From positions 1-40,298 of the forward strand of contig JAFRPF010000001.1 in the NCBI GenBank assembly GCA_017429285.1: a stretch of 40,298 bases of DNA, in the 5' to 3' direction. The notes under the pieces are model-generated. The model saw nothing but the letters and a program-made list of their open reading frames with translations. It was not told where the DNA came from and did no database searches. The stretch comes from Bacilli bacterium (GTDB lineage Bacteria > Bacillota_I > Bacilli_A > RFN20 > CAG-826). Positions 9,480 to 21,169 of the stretch are shown here, one piece after another. The first letter of the stretch is position 1; each line of letters starts with the position of its first letter. The translations under genes were made by a program, and so were the position numbers.

Positions 9480-9542
9480 GCAAAAATTTATATTTTTCTT
9501 TACTTTTATGTTCAACATAGCCTGGTGTATCAAATATCCATA

Positions 9543-9572
9543 TAAAAAATCTGGAATCAATTGACCCCAGAT
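9543..9572 (-). terminator. Terminator between the 191-residue membrane protein gene and the str promoter
   Basis: On the minus strand, arms at 9563-9572 and 9549-9558 make a 10-bp stem (two G-U pairs) with loop AAUU, followed by six U. It ends the transcript of the gene at 9594-10169. Confidence 0.85.
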
Positions 9573-9593
9573 CCTTTATTTATCTAATTTAAA

Positions 9594-10169
9594 TTACTTT
9601 TCTTCTTTTTTGCCGACAAAGACTTTTTCTTTGACAACGCCTGGAACGATACAAAGCGCTAAGAACATCACTAAAGCGACGACGAGGAAAATGATTTGTA
9701 AACTAGGGTTTGATTTAGCAAATTCGAAATCATTTAATTTTAGATTTGTTAAAGCGGTTACAACTGCCAATGCGACGAAAGCTGGGATAATGGTAATAGC
9801 TAAGAAAGGAATGGTAAGTCCTCTTGCACCTTTAGGTGTTGGCATAAAGAATGAACCAACAACAGCTAAAGCATCAATGATTAAGATAACCATCATCATT
9901 GTGCCCATCGCACCGACTGTACCGTTAGTGATATCAAGAACAGATTGGATGGTTTGGCTATCCGCATCTTTTGCAATAACAGGGATGGAATAGACATATA
10001 CTGGATTAAATGGTTTACCAGATTGTAAACCTAAGATGGAACTTTTCGCGGTTAAACCGAGTAATGGACCATAATTCACAGTAATTGTGGTGACGAATGC
10101 TAAAAAGAAAAATAGCAAACATAAAAGTGCAATACCAGTGATCAAGCACTTCTTTAAGGTAATTCTCAT
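9594..10169 (-). CDS. Four-helix membrane protein of unknown function
   Basis: 191 residues, not recognised. Hydrophobic segments lie at about 10-32, 86-108, 118-143 and 158-180; between the first two is a ~50-residue extracytoplasmic loop. The C-terminus is Lys/Glu-rich (KEKVFVGKKEEK) and probably cytoplasmic. GGAGG is 9 nt before the ATG, which sets the start. It has its own promoter candidate and terminator, so it is probably transcribed alone. The layout (four helices, loop after helix 1) is claudin- or tetraspan-like in shape only; no function is proposed. Confidence 0.75.
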   Translation of the reverse strand: MRITLKKCLITGIALLCLLFFFLAFVTTITVNYGPLLGLTAKSSILGLQSGKPFNPVYVYSIPVIAKDADSQTIQSVLDITNGTVGAMGTMMMVILIIDALAVVGSFFMPTPKGARGLTIPFLAITIIPAFVALAVVTALTNLKLNDFEFAKSNPSLQIIFLVVALVMFLALCIVPGVVKEKVFVGKKEEK

Positions 10170-10199
10170 TATAAGTATCCTCCAAAAAACCTTATCTTT

Positions 10200-10230
10200 A
10201 TTATAAATTAATTTAATGAGATTTCATCAA
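10200..10230 (-). promoter_or_regulatory. Candidate promoter of the four-helix protein gene
   Basis: TTGATG (10225-10230) and TATAAT (10200-10205) on the minus strand. The 19-bp spacer is longer than ideal. It leaves a leader of about 25 nt containing GGAGG. Confidence 0.45.
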
Positions 10231-10234
10231 TATT

Positions 10235-11827
10235 TTATCTTGTAATAGAAATAGTAATCTCTTTAGTGGAGATCGCTTCCACTTTCAAAGTGAAGTTAGC
10301 TTTACTACCATCATTAAATGTAAAGTCTTTAAATGTGGTGATGCCAAAGTCATCACCTAATCTAAATAGAGTGTTATTATTCGAAGGGATACTATCTTTA
10401 AAGGTATTAGAACCACTACTTTCTAATAGATGATATAAAACTGGATAATCTTTATTAGCTTGTTCATCATTTATGGAATTATTATATGCATAATCTAAAG
10501 CCACACTTTTACCCTCGATCTTTTCCTTATAATTTGGATCATCCACTGTGGCTAATAAAGAGGAATTAATACTACCTAAAGTGTAATATCCAAGTGTCGC
10601 GTTAACATGATAAATCTTTAAGCCATGGTATTCAGGATAAGTATAAATACCTTTATTTCCGTTTTTATCCATATAGGAAAATTGACCAGAAAATCTATTT
10701 AGTACTTCAGGGATAAAATATTCCACTAATAAATATTCGCTAAATGGAGAATTATTATATTTCTTAGATGGTATTAATAAATAATCACCAGAAGATATAA
10801 ATGGTTTTAATTTATATTTAAAATTAACACCTTCTTTAACCACTAAAGGAGAGGACCAATTTAGTAAATATTTACTAAATGCGCTATGATCACCGATATT
10901 ATAATCCATCATATCGAATAATCCTAAAGGCTGATAATGATAATCTCTACCCCCATAATCATCATAGATATAATGGGTATTATAATAGTCGCTTAATCCT
11001 AGTAAATGACCTGTTTCATGGATTAAATAATTTGTATAAGAACGATTATCTTTTTGAATAATTGTTTCTACACTAGTCCAAGAATAATTATTTAAATAAG
11101 GAGCTTCATTGTTGTAGCCATTTTCTCCTTGATAAGTGTAATAGGTATAAGCCCAGAATAAATTATCTTCATTGCTCTTATTATTTGAGGAAACATATGG
11201 ATGATCATAGATTAGATAAACACCATCGATATTGTTATCATTATCTAAATCATATTTACTTAAAGTAATAGATTTATCTTCTTTAATTTTATCAATAGCT
11301 TTCTCAGCGATAATACTAGAAGCATTCATATAACTTGAAGATATCGATTTCCAGTTAGAAGAGTCCACTCCGATGTTATACCAAGGGGCGACTTCCCCTT
11401 TAATTCTTAAAGTGCCATAGCTAGATTTATTATAATAACCAGCGACTGAATCATAATTAGTCATCTTATGATCACCAAAGAAAGCATTTTCTATAAATAT
11501 CGTTTTCTTTTCTAATAAGGAAATATCACTATCAGTGAAATAAACTGGAACCACTAATAAGTTGATATCGCCTTTAGATAATAATGTCTCTCTTTTACGA
11601 CCGGTTTTATTATTTTCTAATAAATTAGAAATATTATTTATTTCCCCTATATCAGTGGTCACACTATTACTTTTGCTATATCTAATAAAATGTTCATCTT
11701 CATAATCAATAACATAGTTATGTTCTTCGATATATTTATCAATCGGAACAAATCTTAAATTAATCGCCCCTTGGCAACCACTTATTAATAAAGATAATAA
11801 AGATAAAGAAAATATTTTCTTTTTCAT
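10235..11827 (-). CDS. M6-type zinc metalloprotease lipoprotein
   Basis: Secreted peptidase anchored to the membrane. 530 residues with a signal peptide ending in the lipobox LISGC (lipidated Cys18). The zinc motif is HETGHLLGLSD (His270, Glu271, His274), followed by LFDMMDYN near 323-330, the Met-turn region seen in immune-inhibitor-A-like (M6) peptidases. LLVVPVYF (90-97) opens the catalytic domain. A DLDNDNNIDG loop near 194-203 looks like a calcium-binding EF-hand or dockerin loop. Only zinc-binding and fold motifs are visible; the substrate is unknown. No Shine-Dalgarno is seen before the ATG, and it is divergent from the alpha/beta hydrolase gene. Confidence 0.85.
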   Translation of the reverse strand: MKKKIFSLSLLSLLISGCQGAINLRFVPIDKYIEEHNYVIDYEDEHFIRYSKSNSVTTDIGEINNISNLLENNKTGRKRETLLSKGDINLLVVPVYFTDSDISLLEKKTIFIENAFFGDHKMTNYDSVAGYYNKSSYGTLRIKGEVAPWYNIGVDSSNWKSISSSYMNASSIIAEKAIDKIKEDKSITLSKYDLDNDNNIDGVYLIYDHPYVSSNNKSNEDNLFWAYTYYTYQGENGYNNEAPYLNNYSWTSVETIIQKDNRSYTNYLIHETGHLLGLSDYYNTHYIYDDYGGRDYHYQPLGLFDMMDYNIGDHSAFSKYLLNWSSPLVVKEGVNFKYKLKPFISSGDYLLIPSKKYNNSPFSEYLLVEYFIPEVLNRFSGQFSYMDKNGNKGIYTYPEYHGLKIYHVNATLGYYTLGSINSSLLATVDDPNYKEKIEGKSVALDYAYNNSINDEQANKDYPVLYHLLESSGSNTFKDSIPSNNNTLFRLGDDFGITTFKDFTFNDGSKANFTLKVEAISTKEITISITR

Positions 11828-11872
11828 ATCTATTATTTTGATATTTATCCTTATTTTTGTAAAGAATAGGGT

Positions 11873-11878
11873 TATAGT
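11873..11878 (+). promoter_or_regulatory. -10 element of the alpha/beta hydrolase gene; probable leaderless mRNA
   Basis: TATAGT followed by exactly 6 nt and the ATG at 11885. There is no Shine-Dalgarno in between. The -35 is not convincing. Confidence 0.5.
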
Positions 11879-11884
11879 TAATAT

Positions 11885-12919
11885 ATGGATAAAAAGAAAT
11901 TAATTGAAAATATTATTAATACTTCGAAAGTCTTAGCCCCGGCGATTATCGCGGAGAAGATATATGAAAAGATGTTTAATCATCATATCTATACCTTTAC
12001 TCCTCTATATTTTTCTAATGAAGATTTTCCAAATCTAGTGAATCATCGACATGAATTTAGAAGTGAAAATAAAAATTTACTCGTCGGTTATATATATAAA
12101 AGTATTAATAATAAGGATATAAAGGGACTATTTATCTTCTGTCATGGTTATGGGGGAGGTGGCCACCACTGCTATTTAGATTTAATAAATGCAATATGTG
12201 AACTCGGCTATTTAGTTTTTGCTTATGATATGACCGCTAATGACGAAAGCGAAGGTCATAATATGAAAGGCTTTAGCCAAGGTATGCTAGATTTAAATTC
12301 GGCGATCAAATATGTCGAATCCTTACCAGAATATCAAAATATGCCTTTATATTTATGTGGTCATTCTTTAGGTGCCTATAGTGTCACCACTAATCTAGGA
12401 TGGCATCCTAGTGTTAAAGGAGCGATCGCTTTTTCTGGTTTTAATACTTCTACTTCTCCTTTTAAATATAACGGAGAGTTATACGCGGGAGATAAAAGCC
12501 AAGAATTTCTACAATATGTTGATACTTTAGAACATTTAATATTTGGAGATATATGCAAAAGAGATTCTTTAACTTCTTTAAAAGAAAGCAAAGCTAAAGT
12601 AGTTATCGTTCATTCAGAAGATGATAATATCATCCCAATAAGTGCTGGATATGATATTTACTATAAAGAATTTAAAAATGATAAGCGCTTTAAATTCGTC
12701 AAATTATTAACTCATGGACATGGCACAGTCTATTACACCTTACAAGGTAAGCATTATTACGATAAGATAGGCCGTAATTTCCACGTTTTTTGTAAACGCA
12801 TGGAAAGATCTATAGAAGATAAAAAAGCTTATCTAGATAGCCAAATTGATCGAAATATCTATAACCACTTAGTGGATATAAAAGCTTTAAAGTCATATAT
12901 CGATTTCATAACTAAATAA
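11885..12919 (+). CDS. Alpha/beta hydrolase, serine-aminopeptidase (S33) type
   Basis: 344 residues, no signal peptide, so cytoplasmic. The oxyanion region FCHGYGGGG lies near 85-93, the nucleophile elbow GHSLGA puts the catalytic Ser at 161, an Asp in HSEDDNIIP (~240) and the His of LTHGHGT (~275) complete the triad. Similar proteins act as monoacylglycerol lipases or esterases; the substrate cannot be read from sequence. An N-terminal ~65-residue helical extension precedes the hydrolase core. It is transcribed alone and converges on rpoC with a shared terminator. Confidence 0.85.
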   Translation: MDKKKLIENIINTSKVLAPAIIAEKIYEKMFNHHIYTFTPLYFSNEDFPNLVNHRHEFRSENKNLLVGYIYKSINNKDIKGLFIFCHGYGGGGHHCYLDLINAICELGYLVFAYDMTANDESEGHNMKGFSQGMLDLNSAIKYVESLPEYQNMPLYLCGHSLGAYSVTTNLGWHPSVKGAIAFSGFNTSTSPFKYNGELYAGDKSQEFLQYVDTLEHLIFGDICKRDSLTSLKESKAKVVIVHSEDDNIIPISAGYDIYYKEFKNDKRFKFVKLLTHGHGTVYYTLQGKHYYDKIGRNFHVFCKRMERSIEDKKAYLDSQIDRNIYNHLVDIKALKSYIDFITK

Positions 12920-12920
12920 A

Positions 12921-12946
12921 AGGACCCACAAATTGAAGTGAGTCCT
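12921..12946. terminator. Bidirectional terminator between the hydrolase gene and rpoC
   Basis: AGGACCCAC (12921-12929) and GTGAGTCCT (12938-12946) pair over nine positions with one mismatch. The stem is flanked by TTTTATT on both outer sides when read in either direction, so it can stop both convergent transcripts. Confidence 0.85.
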
Positions 12947-12964
12947 ATTTTATTATTTTAGAAG

Positions 12965-15900
12965 TTATTTCTTCTCTTCCGTGGCTTTACGGATTTTTTC
13001 ATGAATTTCGTTAATGACACGATCATGTTCTTCAACGTATCTATCACTAACTTCTTTCATCTTTCCTTCAACGGAGAAATCTGCCACTAAAGCATCTTCA
13101 TCCTTGGCGGATAATAATCCACGGCCCGCAGGAATTAAGTGACCGGTAATAACATTTTCTTTTAAACCATGTAAATTATCGCGTTTGCACTTAATCGCCG
13201 CATCAGTAAGAACACGTGTTGTTTCTTGGAAGGAAGCAGCGGATAAGAAGGAATCGGTTTCTAAGGCCGCTTTAGTGATACCTAAGATAAGAGGTGAGAA
13301 GACAGCTGGACGTTTACCTTCTGCTAAAACTTTCGCGTTCTTGGCGGTAAAGGTTGTTAAGCTGACTCTTGTACCAGAGAGCATATCGGTGTCACCCGCA
13401 TCGACAACGAAGACTTTTCTTAACATTTGTCTAACGATAACTTCGATATGTTTATCGCTAATGCCGATGGATTGTTCACTATAAACTTTTTGAACTTCTT
13501 TTAAGATATAGTTCTCCACCGCTGTCACATCAGCGTTTTCTAATAATTGTTTTGGTGAGATAGCACCTTCGGTAATCTTACCACCGTTAGTAACTTTATC
13601 ACCTTTCTTGACTCTTAATCTCGCACCGAAATTGGTCTTATATTGTTTTTCTTCTAAATCGTTTCTGACAGTTACTAGATAGCAGCCACCTTCTTCTTTA
13701 ATATCGGTTACTGTACCAGTAATTTCACTAATTAAAGCTTCACCTTTAGGTGTACGAGCTTCAAATAATTCTTGAACACGAGGTAAACCTTGAGTAATAT
13801 CGCTACCCGCAACACCACCGGTGTGGAAGGTTCTCATTGTTAACTGAGTACCAGGTTCACCAATGGATTGGGCCGCCATAATACCGACAGCTTCACCAAT
13901 TTCCACTTTACGACCAGTTGCTAAGTTTCTACCATAGCAGTGGACACAGACACCATCTTTAGTTTCACAACCAAATAAGCTTCTAATTTCCACTTCTTTA
14001 ATACCAGCGTTAACGACCTCTTTAGCTTGGTCTTCATCAATTAAGGTATTGCCTTTAACGATGACTTCGCCAGTTTCTGGATTAACGATATCGTTAAGAG
14101 CGAATCTACCGACTAAACGGTCTTCTAATTTCACGATAACGGTATTTCTGGCGGAATCTCTAATTTCTTTAACTTTGAAGCCACGATCAGTGCCGCAGTC
14201 TTCTTCTCTAACGATCACATCTTGAGAGACATCGACTAATCTTCTTGTTAAATAACCAGAGTCAGCGGTCTTTAAGGCTGTATCCGCACCACCCTTACGA
14301 GCACCGTGGGTGGCAATAAAGAATTCGGAAACGGACATACCTTCACGGAAACAACGTTTAACTGGTAATTCGATGGCACCACCTGATGTCGAACCCATCA
14401 AGCCTCTCATACCTGCTAACTGTAAGATGTTAGAGATATTGCCACGAGCCCCAGAATCGCTCATCATGAAGATAGCGTTATTCTTATCTTTATTAAATTG
14501 TTCAGTTAATTTAGCTTGAACTTCGTTCTTCACATTTTCCCAAACGGAAACGACTTGTTTATGTCTTTCATCGTTAGTTAATAAGCCCATTTGATACATT
14601 TCTGTTAATTCATGAACTTTATTATCGCCTTCTTTTAAGATTTCTTCTTTACCTTGAACCATATGGATATCGCTTAAGGCAATGGATAATCCAGCGACTG
14701 TTGAATAATGGAAGCCTTGGTCTTTAATCTTATCTAAGACGGCGGAGGTCTTTGGATTACCTTGACGGTCATATCTTTGGAAGACCGCATCGATAATCTT
14801 ACCTAAGTCTTTCTTACCGAATGGTTTTAAGACAGGACGTTTAGCGATTTCCGCACGGACGTCTGTACCTTTTTTCACCACATATTTCGCAAATGTTTCT
14901 TTATTTCCAGTTAAGGAATTAGAGCTAATTTCGTTTAAATATGGGAAATCTGCAGGGAAAATGAGGTTGAAGATCACTTTACCAACAGAAGTGATGATGT
15001 AATTGTTATTTTCTTCTTCAGTGAAATGAGATTTAAGTAAAGCGCTACCTAAAATCGCAATTCTATTGTGTAAATGAATTTGTTTAGTTTGATAAGCCAA
15101 GATGACATCATCAACATTTCTAAACACTTTACCTTCACTCATCGCGAATAATTCGTATTTTTCCGCTTCTTCATTATCGCCCATTTCTCTTAATTCTTTG
15201 GCTTTCGCTAAGAATTCATCTTTGGTCTTTTCGCTAGTTAAATAATAGTTACCAATAACCATGTCTTGAGAAGGTGTAACGATTGGTTTACCGTCTTTAG
15301 GACCTAAGATGTTGTTGCTAGCTAACATTAAATCTAAAGCTTCTTCTTGAGCGGCTTTACTTAATGGGACGTGAACCGCCATCTGGTCACCATCGAAGTC
15401 AGCGTTAAATCCGGTACACACTAATGGGTGTAAACGGATAGCACGACCATCGACTAAGATTGGTTGGAAAGCTTGAATACCAAGTCTATGTAACGTTGGA
15501 GCACGGTTCAGTAAGACTGGGTGTTTAGAGATAATTTCTTCGACGATATCAAAGACGACATCTTCATATCTATCGATAATCTTATCAGCTTGTCTATGCG
15601 CGTTAGCTAATCCTCTTTTTAATAATTCACAAGCGATGAATGGTCTTAATAATTGGATCGCCATTTCTCTTGGTAAACCACATTGATACATCTTTAAGAA
15701 TGGACCAACAGCGATAACGGAACGACCAGAATAGTCGACACGTTTACCGAGTAAGTTTTGTCTGAAACGACCTTGTTTACCTTTAAGAGCGCTACTTAAG
15801 CTCTTTAGAGCTCTGCCACCAGGACCTTGGACTGGTTTATTTCTTCTACCGTTATCGATTAAAGCGTCAACGGCTTCTTGAAGCATACGTTTTTCATTCA

Positions 15901-16891
15901 TCAAAATAACTTCTGGTGAATTCATATCGATTAATTTCTTTAAACGATTATTTCTAGAAATAACTCTTCTATATAAATCGTTTAAGTCAGAAGTGGCAAA
16001 TCTACCACCATCTAATTGAAGCATTGGTCTTAAATCTGGTGGAATAACCGGGATGACATCAAGAACCATCCATTCTGGTTTATTCTTTGGATTTCTAAAA
16101 GCTTCAATAACTTCCAGTCTCTTGGTTAATTTTTGTCTAGATAATGGAGAAGTATCTTTCATCTTAGAAGAGATTTCTTCCGCTTCTTTATCTAGATCGA
16201 CTTCTTGTAATAAACGTTTAATCGCTGCCGCACCTTCGGAGAATTCACATCCGACATATTTCTTTAAGAAATTAGCGATGCTTTGGAAGTCAAAGACTTG
16301 AACAGGAGATTCTAAGTTTTCTAATAACTGAGCACTTCTATTCCAATCTTCACTACCTTCGATTAAACCCCACTCCTCACCATGTCTTTGAAGTTCTTTA
16401 ATGGCAGGAATAAAGATTTCTCTACCGTTTCTTTCATTGATGAATTCACGATAATATAAAACTTCACTCTTACCTGGATTTAAACAGATGTGAGCGGCGT
16501 AATAGACCACTTCTTCTAAGTGTTTAGGAGAAATATCTAAGACTAAGCCAATACGGCTTGGAATACCTTTTAAATACCAAATATGGGTACATGGAGAAGC
16601 GAGTTCAATATGACCCATTCTCTCACGTCTAACATCTTTGGTGGTAATTTCGACACCACAGTTTTCACAAACCACGCCAGCAAATCTAATCTTTTTATAT
16701 TTACCACAATAACATTCATAATCCTTACTAGGACCAAATATTTTTTGGCAGTATAAGCCATCTGGTTCTGGTTTTTGGCTGCGGTAATTAATTGTTTCTG
16801 GTTTTAAAACTTCACCATGCGACCAGCTACGAATCTTTTCAGGAGAAGCAAGCCCGACTTGAATTGCGGTTAATTTTTTAACATCAAACAT
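12965..16891 (-). CDS. rpoC: RNA polymerase beta' subunit
   Basis: 1308 residues, about 100 longer than in Bacillus subtilis but usual for Mollicutes and relatives. Seen: N-terminal zinc site Cys60, Cys62, Cys75, Cys78; the catalytic metal motif [12 protein letters not shown] at 496-507; the second zinc ligand set CGTDRG...[13 protein letters not shown]; and the trigger-loop [13 protein letters not shown] region. Starts 14 nt after rpoB with AAGGAGGAAAAA before the ATG. Last gene of the rplK-rpoC transcript. Confidence 0.99.
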   Translation of the reverse strand: MFDVKKLTAIQVGLASPEKIRSWSHGEVLKPETINYRSQKPEPDGLYCQKIFGPSKDYECYCGKYKKIRFAGVVCENCGVEITTKDVRRERMGHIELASPCTHIWYLKGIPSRIGLVLDISPKHLEEVVYYAAHICLNPGKSEVLYYREFINERNGREIFIPAIKELQRHGEEWGLIEGSEDWNRSAQLLENLESPVQVFDFQSIANFLKKYVGCEFSEGAAAIKRLLQEVDLDKEAEEISSKMKDTSPLSRQKLTKRLEVIEAFRNPKNKPEWMVLDVIPVIPPDLRPMLQLDGGRFATSDLNDLYRRVISRNNRLKKLIDMNSPEVILMNEKRMLQEAVDALIDNGRRNKPVQGPGGRALKSLSSALKGKQGRFRQNLLGKRVDYSGRSVIAVGPFLKMYQCGLPREMAIQLLRPFIACELLKRGLANAHRQADKIIDRYEDVVFDIVEEIISKHPVLLNRAPTLHRLGIQAFQPILVDGRAIRLHPLVCTGFNADFDGDQMAVHVPLSKAAQEEALDLMLASNNILGPKDGKPIVTPSQDMVIGNYYLTSEKTKDEFLAKAKELREMGDNEEAEKYELFAMSEGKVFRNVDDVILAYQTKQIHLHNRIAILGSALLKSHFTEEENNNYIITSVGKVIFNLIFPADFPYLNEISSNSLTGNKETFAKYVVKKGTDVRAEIAKRPVLKPFGKKDLGKIIDAVFQRYDRQGNPKTSAVLDKIKDQGFHYSTVAGLSIALSDIHMVQGKEEILKEGDNKVHELTEMYQMGLLTNDERHKQVVSVWENVKNEVQAKLTEQFNKDKNNAIFMMSDSGARGNISNILQLAGMRGLMGSTSGGAIELPVKRCFREGMSVSEFFIATHGARKGGADTALKTADSGYLTRRLVDVSQDVIVREEDCGTDRGFKVKEIRDSARNTVIVKLEDRLVGRFALNDIVNPETGEVIVKGNTLIDEDQAKEVVNAGIKEVEIRSLFGCETKDGVCVHCYGRNLATGRKVEIGEAVGIMAAQSIGEPGTQLTMRTFHTGGVAGSDITQGLPRVQELFEARTPKGEALISEITGTVTDIKEEGGCYLVTVRNDLEEKQYKTNFGARLRVKKGDKVTNGGKITEGAISPKQLLENADVTAVENYILKEVQKVYSEQSIGISDKHIEVIVRQMLRKVFVVDAGDTDMLSGTRVSLTTFTAKNAKVLAEGKRPAVFSPLILGITKAALETDSFLSAASFQETTRVLTDAAIKCKRDNLHGLKENVITGHLIPAGRGLLSAKDEDALVADFSVEGKMKEVSDRYVEEHDRVINEIHEKIRKATEEKK

Positions 16892-16905
16892 CGTATTTTT
16901 CCTCC

Positions 16906-19900
16906 TTATTCTTCTTCGCTATAATCGCGAACATTCATGCCGAGAGCTTCGGCATCAACTGTGCTTTCTGGACCACTTTCACCAGTTAAGTTACGAATTG
17001 AAGAATTAATCTTTCTTTCTTCTTTTTGTGCTTCTTTAGCTAAAGCGTCCATATCGATGGAATTACCTTCACCATCGAGTAATGTGACATCCATGGATAG
17101 AGCTTGTAATTCTTTAACCAAGACTCTGAAGGCTTCTGGCATACCTGGTTTTGGTAATTCTTGGCCTTTGATGATGGCTTCGTAAGTTTTTCTACGACCG
17201 ACTCTATCATCGGATTTAACAGTAATAATTTCTTGTAAGACGTGCGCTGCGCCATAGGCTTCAAGAGCCCAGACTTCCATTTCACCAAATCTCTGACCAC
17301 CATTTTGGGCTTTACCACCTAAAGGTTGTTGTGTGACTAAGGAATATGGACCAGTAGCACGTGCGTGTAATTTATCATCGACCATGTGGACGAGTTTAAT
17401 CATATACATGACACCAACCGTGATTCTTTCATCGAATCTTTCACCGGTGGTTCCATCGTATAAGATGGTTTTACCATCTTTAGCCATCTTGGCTTTTTCC
17501 ATCATGTCGAAGATTTCTTCATTAGAGATGCCATCGAAAACTGGAGTGGCAATCTTATAACCGAGTTTCTTTAAAGCCATACCTAAATGGACTTCTAAGA
17601 TCTGACCGATGTTCATACGGGAAGGAACACCTAATGGGTTAAGCATAATATCCACTGGGGTACCATCTGGTAAGAATGGCATATCGGCTTCTGGTAAGAT
17701 ACGGGAAATAACACCCTTATTACCGTGACGACCAGACATCTTATCACCTTCGGAGATCTTTCTCTTTTGGACGATATAGACTCTGACGATTTCATTAACT
17801 CCTGGAGGGAATTCGCTGCTTCTGCCTTTACCTTCATTTTTGAAGATTTTGACATCTAATACGATACCTGCACCACCGTGAGGTACTCTTAAGGAAGCAT
17901 CTTTTCCTTCCACAGTCTTTTCACCGAAGATCGCCATCAATAATTTTTCTTCTGGGGTTGGTTCGGTTTGACCACGAGGAGTAATTTTACCGACTAAGAT
18001 GTCGCCTTCTTTCACTTCACTACCAGGGATGATGATACCTCTTTCATCTAAGAAAGCTTTCGCACTTTCCGAGACGTTAGGAATATCTCTTGTAATCTCT
18101 TCATCACCTAATTTAGGAATGGAACGACATTCTAAATCGTATTTTTCAATATGGATTGATGTATAAACATCATCTTTCACAAGTCTTTCGGACATGATGA
18201 CCGCGTCTTCATAGTTATAACCATTCCAGGTCATGAAGGCGATAGTGACGTTTTGTCCTAAAGCTAAATCACCATTTTGCATAGCTGGACCATCAGCGAT
18301 GATATCACCACGTTTAATCTTATCGCCGACTTTAACGATGCTAACTTGGTTGATACATGTACCTTGGTTACTACGTTCAAATTTTTGTAAGTGATAGACT
18401 CTTGGTTCTTTTTGACCTTTTTCTAACACTTTAATAGTTCTTGAATCACTATATGTGACCACACCATCATCGACAGCAACGACCGCTAAACCACTATCAC
18501 GAGCGACTTGATGCTCTAAACCAGTACCCACTAAAGGAGCGTGTGGTTTTAATAAAGGTAAGGCTTGACGTTGCATGTTACTACCCATAAGGGCACGCAT
18601 GGTGTCATCGTTTTCTAAAAATGGAATGCTACCAGCAGCGATCGAAACAATTTGTTTTGGGCTAACGTCAACATAGTCGACCTCTTCTTTAGGAGCCATG
18701 ATGTTTTCGCCTTTATATCTAGCGATAACTTGGTCGTCTAAAATTTCACCGTTAGGACCTAAATTGATGTTCGCTTCAGCGATACATTTATCCCATTCTT
18801 CATCCGCGGATAAATAGATAGAATCTTTCGCGTCGTTTAAAACACGGCAAGTTTTCTTGTCAACTTTACGATATGGAGTTTCGATAAATCCATATTTATT
18901 AATCTTCGCGTATGAGGCGAGGTTATTAATTAAACCGATGTTTTGACCTTCAGGGGTTTCAATAGGACAGATTCTACCATAGTGAGAAACGTGAACGTCA
19001 CGAACTTCAGTAGAGGCTCTATCACGTGTTAAACCGCCCGGGCCTAACGCGGATAATCTTCTTTTATTAGTTAATTCCGCGAGAGGGTTAGTTTGATCCA
19101 TGAACTGAGATAATTGAGAGGAAGCAAAGAATTCACGGATACTCGCTGTTAATGGACGAGTATTGATTAATGATTTTGGCTTCACATTACCTAAATCAGA
19201 AATGGACATCTTTTGTTGGACTGTCTTTACCATTTTGGCAAGTCCAATACGGAATTGATTTTGAATTAATTCACCGACACAGCGGATACGTCTATTACCT
19301 AAATGGTCGATATCATCAGTGGAACCAAATCCATCGATTAAATTTAAGAAATAGGAGAATCCCGCTAAGATGTCACTAATAGTGACAGTTTGTGCGGTGC
19401 TATTTAAATCAGTACCGACAATCTTACAGATTTTCTTATCTTTGTCGTTGTTATAGACTTTCACAATGTTAACTAAGTTGTGATTATCTAAACGCTCATT
19501 GATATTGAGCTTATGTAGATGCGCGCCTTTTTCAAAGAAATCTTCATCTCTTAAAGCGTCGACATCCGCCGCTGTTAGGGTATAACCACGTTTGAATCTA
19601 ATCTCGCCATCGGCAGAGACTAAATTTTCCGCTAATGTTCTACCCGCTAAACGGTTATAGACAGATAATTTCTTAATGTATTTATAACGCCCAGCACGTC
19701 CTAAGTCATTACGTTTATCATCGAAGAATTTTTGCACTAAGAAGTTATTTGTACCTTCTTCAGTGACTGGTTCACCAGGTTTCATCTTCTTAAAGATATC
19801 GATTAATGCCCCTTTGACGGTTTTTGTTTTGGCGTCGTTATCTTTCGCTAATGTTATTTCTAACGCTTCGTTTTTACCAAATAAGCTAATAATATCTTCA

Positions 19901-20511
19901 TCACTTTCGATACCTAAGGCACGAATTAAAGTGGTCGCATGCATCTTTCTTTGACGATCGATACGGACACTTAAGATGTCTTTATTATCACTTTCAAATT
20001 GTAACCATGTACCTCTTCCAGGAATAAGGTCACATTCATATAAATATTTTCCAGCTTTCATCTCTTTAGAGAGATAGGCACCAGGGGAACGGACTAATTG
20101 AGAAACGATAACTCTTTCCGCACCATTGACGATAAATGTTCCGCTACTAGTCATAAGTGGGAATTCACCCATATAGACTTCAGATTCATTGATCTCACCA
20201 GTCTCTTTATGTGTTAAACGTAAATTGACATGGATTGGGACACTATAGGTGAAATCCTGAGCTTTACATTCTAATAATGTGTGCTTTGGTTCACCAAATC
20301 TGACGGAGACATAGTCGATAGAGAGGGTTCCAGTATAGTTAACAATTGGGAACGCTTCTTTAAAAACTTCGTCTAAGCCTTTTTCCTTAAATTCCTCATA
20401 GGACTTTGTTTGAATTTCCACCAAGTTTGGGAGTGGTAAATCTCCGGAAAGATGGGAGTAATCATAACGTCCATTATTGAGTTGTTTCAAATCTTTAATA
20501 TTTCTTATCAT
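16906..20511 (-). CDS. rpoB: RNA polymerase beta subunit
   Basis: 1201 residues with all conserved blocks, including [10 protein letters not shown] (rifampicin cluster I), [12 protein letters not shown], and the C-terminal [18 protein letters not shown]. Aligning by eye on E. coli numbering, Asp516 is Asp472 and Ser531 is Ser487, but the residue at 526, usually His, is Asn482 (codon AAT at 19066-19068). This Asn is the natural residue linked to rifampicin insensitivity in Spiroplasma. AAGGAG precedes the ATG. It follows the methyltransferase gene by 21 nt. Confidence 0.99.
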   Translation of the reverse strand: MIRNIKDLKQLNNGRYDYSHLSGDLPLPNLVEIQTKSYEEFKEKGLDEVFKEAFPIVNYTGTLSIDYVSVRFGEPKHTLLECKAQDFTYSVPIHVNLRLTHKETGEINESEVYMGEFPLMTSSGTFIVNGAERVIVSQLVRSPGAYLSKEMKAGKYLYECDLIPGRGTWLQFESDNKDILSVRIDRQRKMHATTLIRALGIESDEDIISLFGKNEALEITLAKDNDAKTKTVKGALIDIFKKMKPGEPVTEEGTNNFLVQKFFDDKRNDLGRAGRYKYIKKLSVYNRLAGRTLAENLVSADGEIRFKRGYTLTAADVDALRDEDFFEKGAHLHKLNINERLDNHNLVNIVKVYNNDKDKKICKIVGTDLNSTAQTVTISDILAGFSYFLNLIDGFGSTDDIDHLGNRRIRCVGELIQNQFRIGLAKMVKTVQQKMSISDLGNVKPKSLINTRPLTASIREFFASSQLSQFMDQTNPLAELTNKRRLSALGPGGLTRDRASTEVRDVHVSHYGRICPIETPEGQNIGLINNLASYAKINKYGFIETPYRKVDKKTCRVLNDAKDSIYLSADEEWDKCIAEANINLGPNGEILDDQVIARYKGENIMAPKEEVDYVDVSPKQIVSIAAGSIPFLENDDTMRALMGSNMQRQALPLLKPHAPLVGTGLEHQVARDSGLAVVAVDDGVVTYSDSRTIKVLEKGQKEPRVYHLQKFERSNQGTCINQVSIVKVGDKIKRGDIIADGPAMQNGDLALGQNVTIAFMTWNGYNYEDAVIMSERLVKDDVYTSIHIEKYDLECRSIPKLGDEEITRDIPNVSESAKAFLDERGIIIPGSEVKEGDILVGKITPRGQTEPTPEEKLLMAIFGEKTVEGKDASLRVPHGGAGIVLDVKIFKNEGKGRSSEFPPGVNEIVRVYIVQKRKISEGDKMSGRHGNKGVISRILPEADMPFLPDGTPVDIMLNPLGVPSRMNIGQILEVHLGMALKKLGYKIATPVFDGISNEEIFDMMEKAKMAKDGKTILYDGTTGERFDERITVGVMYMIKLVHMVDDKLHARATGPYSLVTQQPLGGKAQNGGQRFGEMEVWALEAYGAAHVLQEIITVKSDDRVGRRKTYEAIIKGQELPKPGMPEAFRVLVKELQALSMDVTLLDGEGNSIDMDALAKEAQKEERKINSSIRNLTGESGPESTVDAEALGMNVRDYSEEE

Positions 20512-20532
20512 TGAAATGGCTCCTTAAATCAA

Positions 20533-21144
20533 TTATTTACTTGTCATTTTCTCTGCGACATAGATGTAATAACCTTTATCTCTTTTTAAAAGAGTGATGT
20601 TTCCAAATAGATTTTCGATATATCTAGAAGCACTTGGACCACCTTGGTTTTTACGTATGACGATGAATAAATGACCGCCATCAATTAAGTGTGATAATGC
20701 CCCTTCATACATTGCGTAAGTAACGATTTTACCCGCGCGAATCGGGGGATTAACCACTATTGAATCATATTGTTTTCCTTCTAAATTTTTATAGACATCA
20801 CTTTGAAGGATAGTGACTCTATGGCTTAAACCTAATGATTCGGCGTTTTTCTTGCATAAATTAAGTGCGCGCGAATTAATATCAGCGAGATCCACTCTCG
20901 CTTTTGGACTAGTTAAGGCAATCGTTAAGCCAATAGGGCCATAACCGCATCCTAAATCTAAAATATTACCCGCGAGTCGAAGGGGGACAAGAACCTTTAA
21001 AAAGGCATACGTCCCCTCATCAATTTGACTCTTCGAGAATACACCGTTATCAGTTAATAAAGTTATGGTTTTCCCATCAATAAAGTAACTTATTTCTCTC
21101 TCATTTGACGCACTAGAGGGATTTAAATCGTAATAATGGGCCAT
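20533..21144 (-). CDS. Class I SAM-dependent methyltransferase, RsmC/YbxB-like
   Basis: 203 residues. Motif I LDLGCGYGPIG (about 63-73) binds S-adenosylmethionine; NPPIR (about 130-134) is the NPPY-type catalytic motif of guanine/adenine N-methyltransferases. The family includes RsmC (16S rRNA m2G1207), but a match to that target is inference. The rplL-methyltransferase-rpoB position is the same as ybxB in Bacillus subtilis, which supports a role in ribosome maturation. It lies 25 nt after rplL and 21 nt before rpoB, without a separate promoter. Confidence 0.88.
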   Translation of the reverse strand: MAHYYDLNPSSASNEREISYFIDGKTITLLTDNGVFSKSQIDEGTYAFLKVLVPLRLAGNILDLGCGYGPIGLTIALTSPKARVDLADINSRALNLCKKNAESLGLSHRVTILQSDVYKNLEGKQYDSIVVNPPIRAGKIVTYAMYEGALSHLIDGGHLFIVIRKNQGGPSASRYIENLFGNITLLKRDKGYYIYVAEKMTSK

Positions 21145-21169
21145 AGATAACGGATTTAACTAAAGTTAA

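Noticed and set aside
9594-10169. Assignment of the four-helix protein to claudins or tetraspanins
   Set aside because: Only the shape matches; no signature motif of either family is present.
13185-17560. Open frames antisense to rpoB and rpoC
   Set aside because: They are shadows of strongly conserved genes, with no binding site, promoter or recognisable protein.
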